Source: Flavobacteria bacterium BAL38
GTDB taxonomy: Bacteria > Bacteroidota > Bacteroidia > Flavobacteriales > Flavobacteriaceae
DNA length: 64,000 bases
Reading direction: 5' to 3'
Assembly: GCA_000169355.1 (NCBI GenBank)
Contig: AAXX01000002.1
Span: 1 to 64,000, forward strand
Below are positions 63,994 through 64,000 of this stretch, in pieces (position 1 is the stretch's first letter; every line of letters starts with the position of its first letter). The notes beneath the pieces are model-generated. The model made no database searches. It was not told where the DNA came from and worked only from the letters and a program-made list of their open reading frames with translations. The position numbers and the translations under genes are program-made.

Positions 63994-64000
63994 TTCAAAA

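Overview
The window is AT-rich DNA from the Bacteroidota, almost certainly family Flavobacteriaceae and probably genus Flavobacterium. Three things point there: a type IX secretion sorting domain on a secreted M1 peptidase, DUF4270 and DUF5686 family proteins and a GalE-type threonine dehydrogenase, and many promoters with the Bacteroidota -7 element TAnnTTTG (often with TTTG/TTG near -33). Most of the window is an ordinary, densely packed housekeeping chromosome. No prophage, CRISPR array, rRNA operon or large island was seen. No gene-free stretch exceeds about 300 bases except 4978-5333, which holds two tRNA genes, a promoter and a terminator.

Layout. 1-11.5 kb: 3'-truncated serS, secreted M1 aminopeptidase, site-2 protease RseP, two tandem tRNA-Asn genes, a 2OG-Fe(II) oxygenase, an aldehyde dehydrogenase, the ammonium transporter Amt, two small lipoproteins and GalE-type L-threonine dehydrogenase. 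11.5-16.3 kb: mfd, then a patch with a lipoprotein gene and a REP-associated tyrosine transposase (RAYT), with three copies of a 27-nt REP-like palindromic repeat. 16.2-21 kb (minus strand): panC-panD-flippase-like membrane protein-esterase-like protein-radA. 21.1-27.6 kb (plus strand): a truncated glycogen-synthase-like gene, DUF4270, glmS, then atpD-atpC. 27.6-31 kb: a divergent MocR-type regulator and TonB-dependent receptor. 31-35.2 kb: cold-shock protein, aspS, TlpA-like thioredoxin and a MORN-repeat protein. 35.2-41.9 kb: a complete RND efflux operon (tetR-tolC-acrA-acrB type). 42-48.2 kb: polyprenyl synthase, a small outer-membrane barrel, and sucA-sucB. 48.4-51.9 kb: retropepsin-like protease, TatD, acyltransferase, asparaginase. 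52-55.3 kb: tRNA-Ser and an ExbB/ExbD energy-transduction operon. 55.2-64 kb (minus strand): PAP2-like membrane protein, rpoN, asnS, an HAE3/MMPL exporter and a DUF5686 outer-membrane protein.

How the genes fit together. The ExbB/ExbD motor energises TonB receptors such as the one at 29.2 kb. The MocR regulator faces that receptor across a palindrome, so it probably controls uptake of an unknown substrate. The TetR gene has a promoter overlapped by an inverted repeat, which suggests autoregulation of the efflux operon. SucA and SucB are E1 and E2 of the 2-oxoglutarate dehydrogenase complex. PanC and PanD make pantothenate.

No clearly new multi-gene system was found. The least explained items are the RAYT/REP patch, a MocR protein that appears to lack its PLP lysine, a glycogen-synthase-like protein without its catalytic half, an esterase-like protein with Asp at the nucleophile position, the ExbB/ExbD operon with an extra membrane protein and a CxxC insertion, and several families of intergenic repeats.
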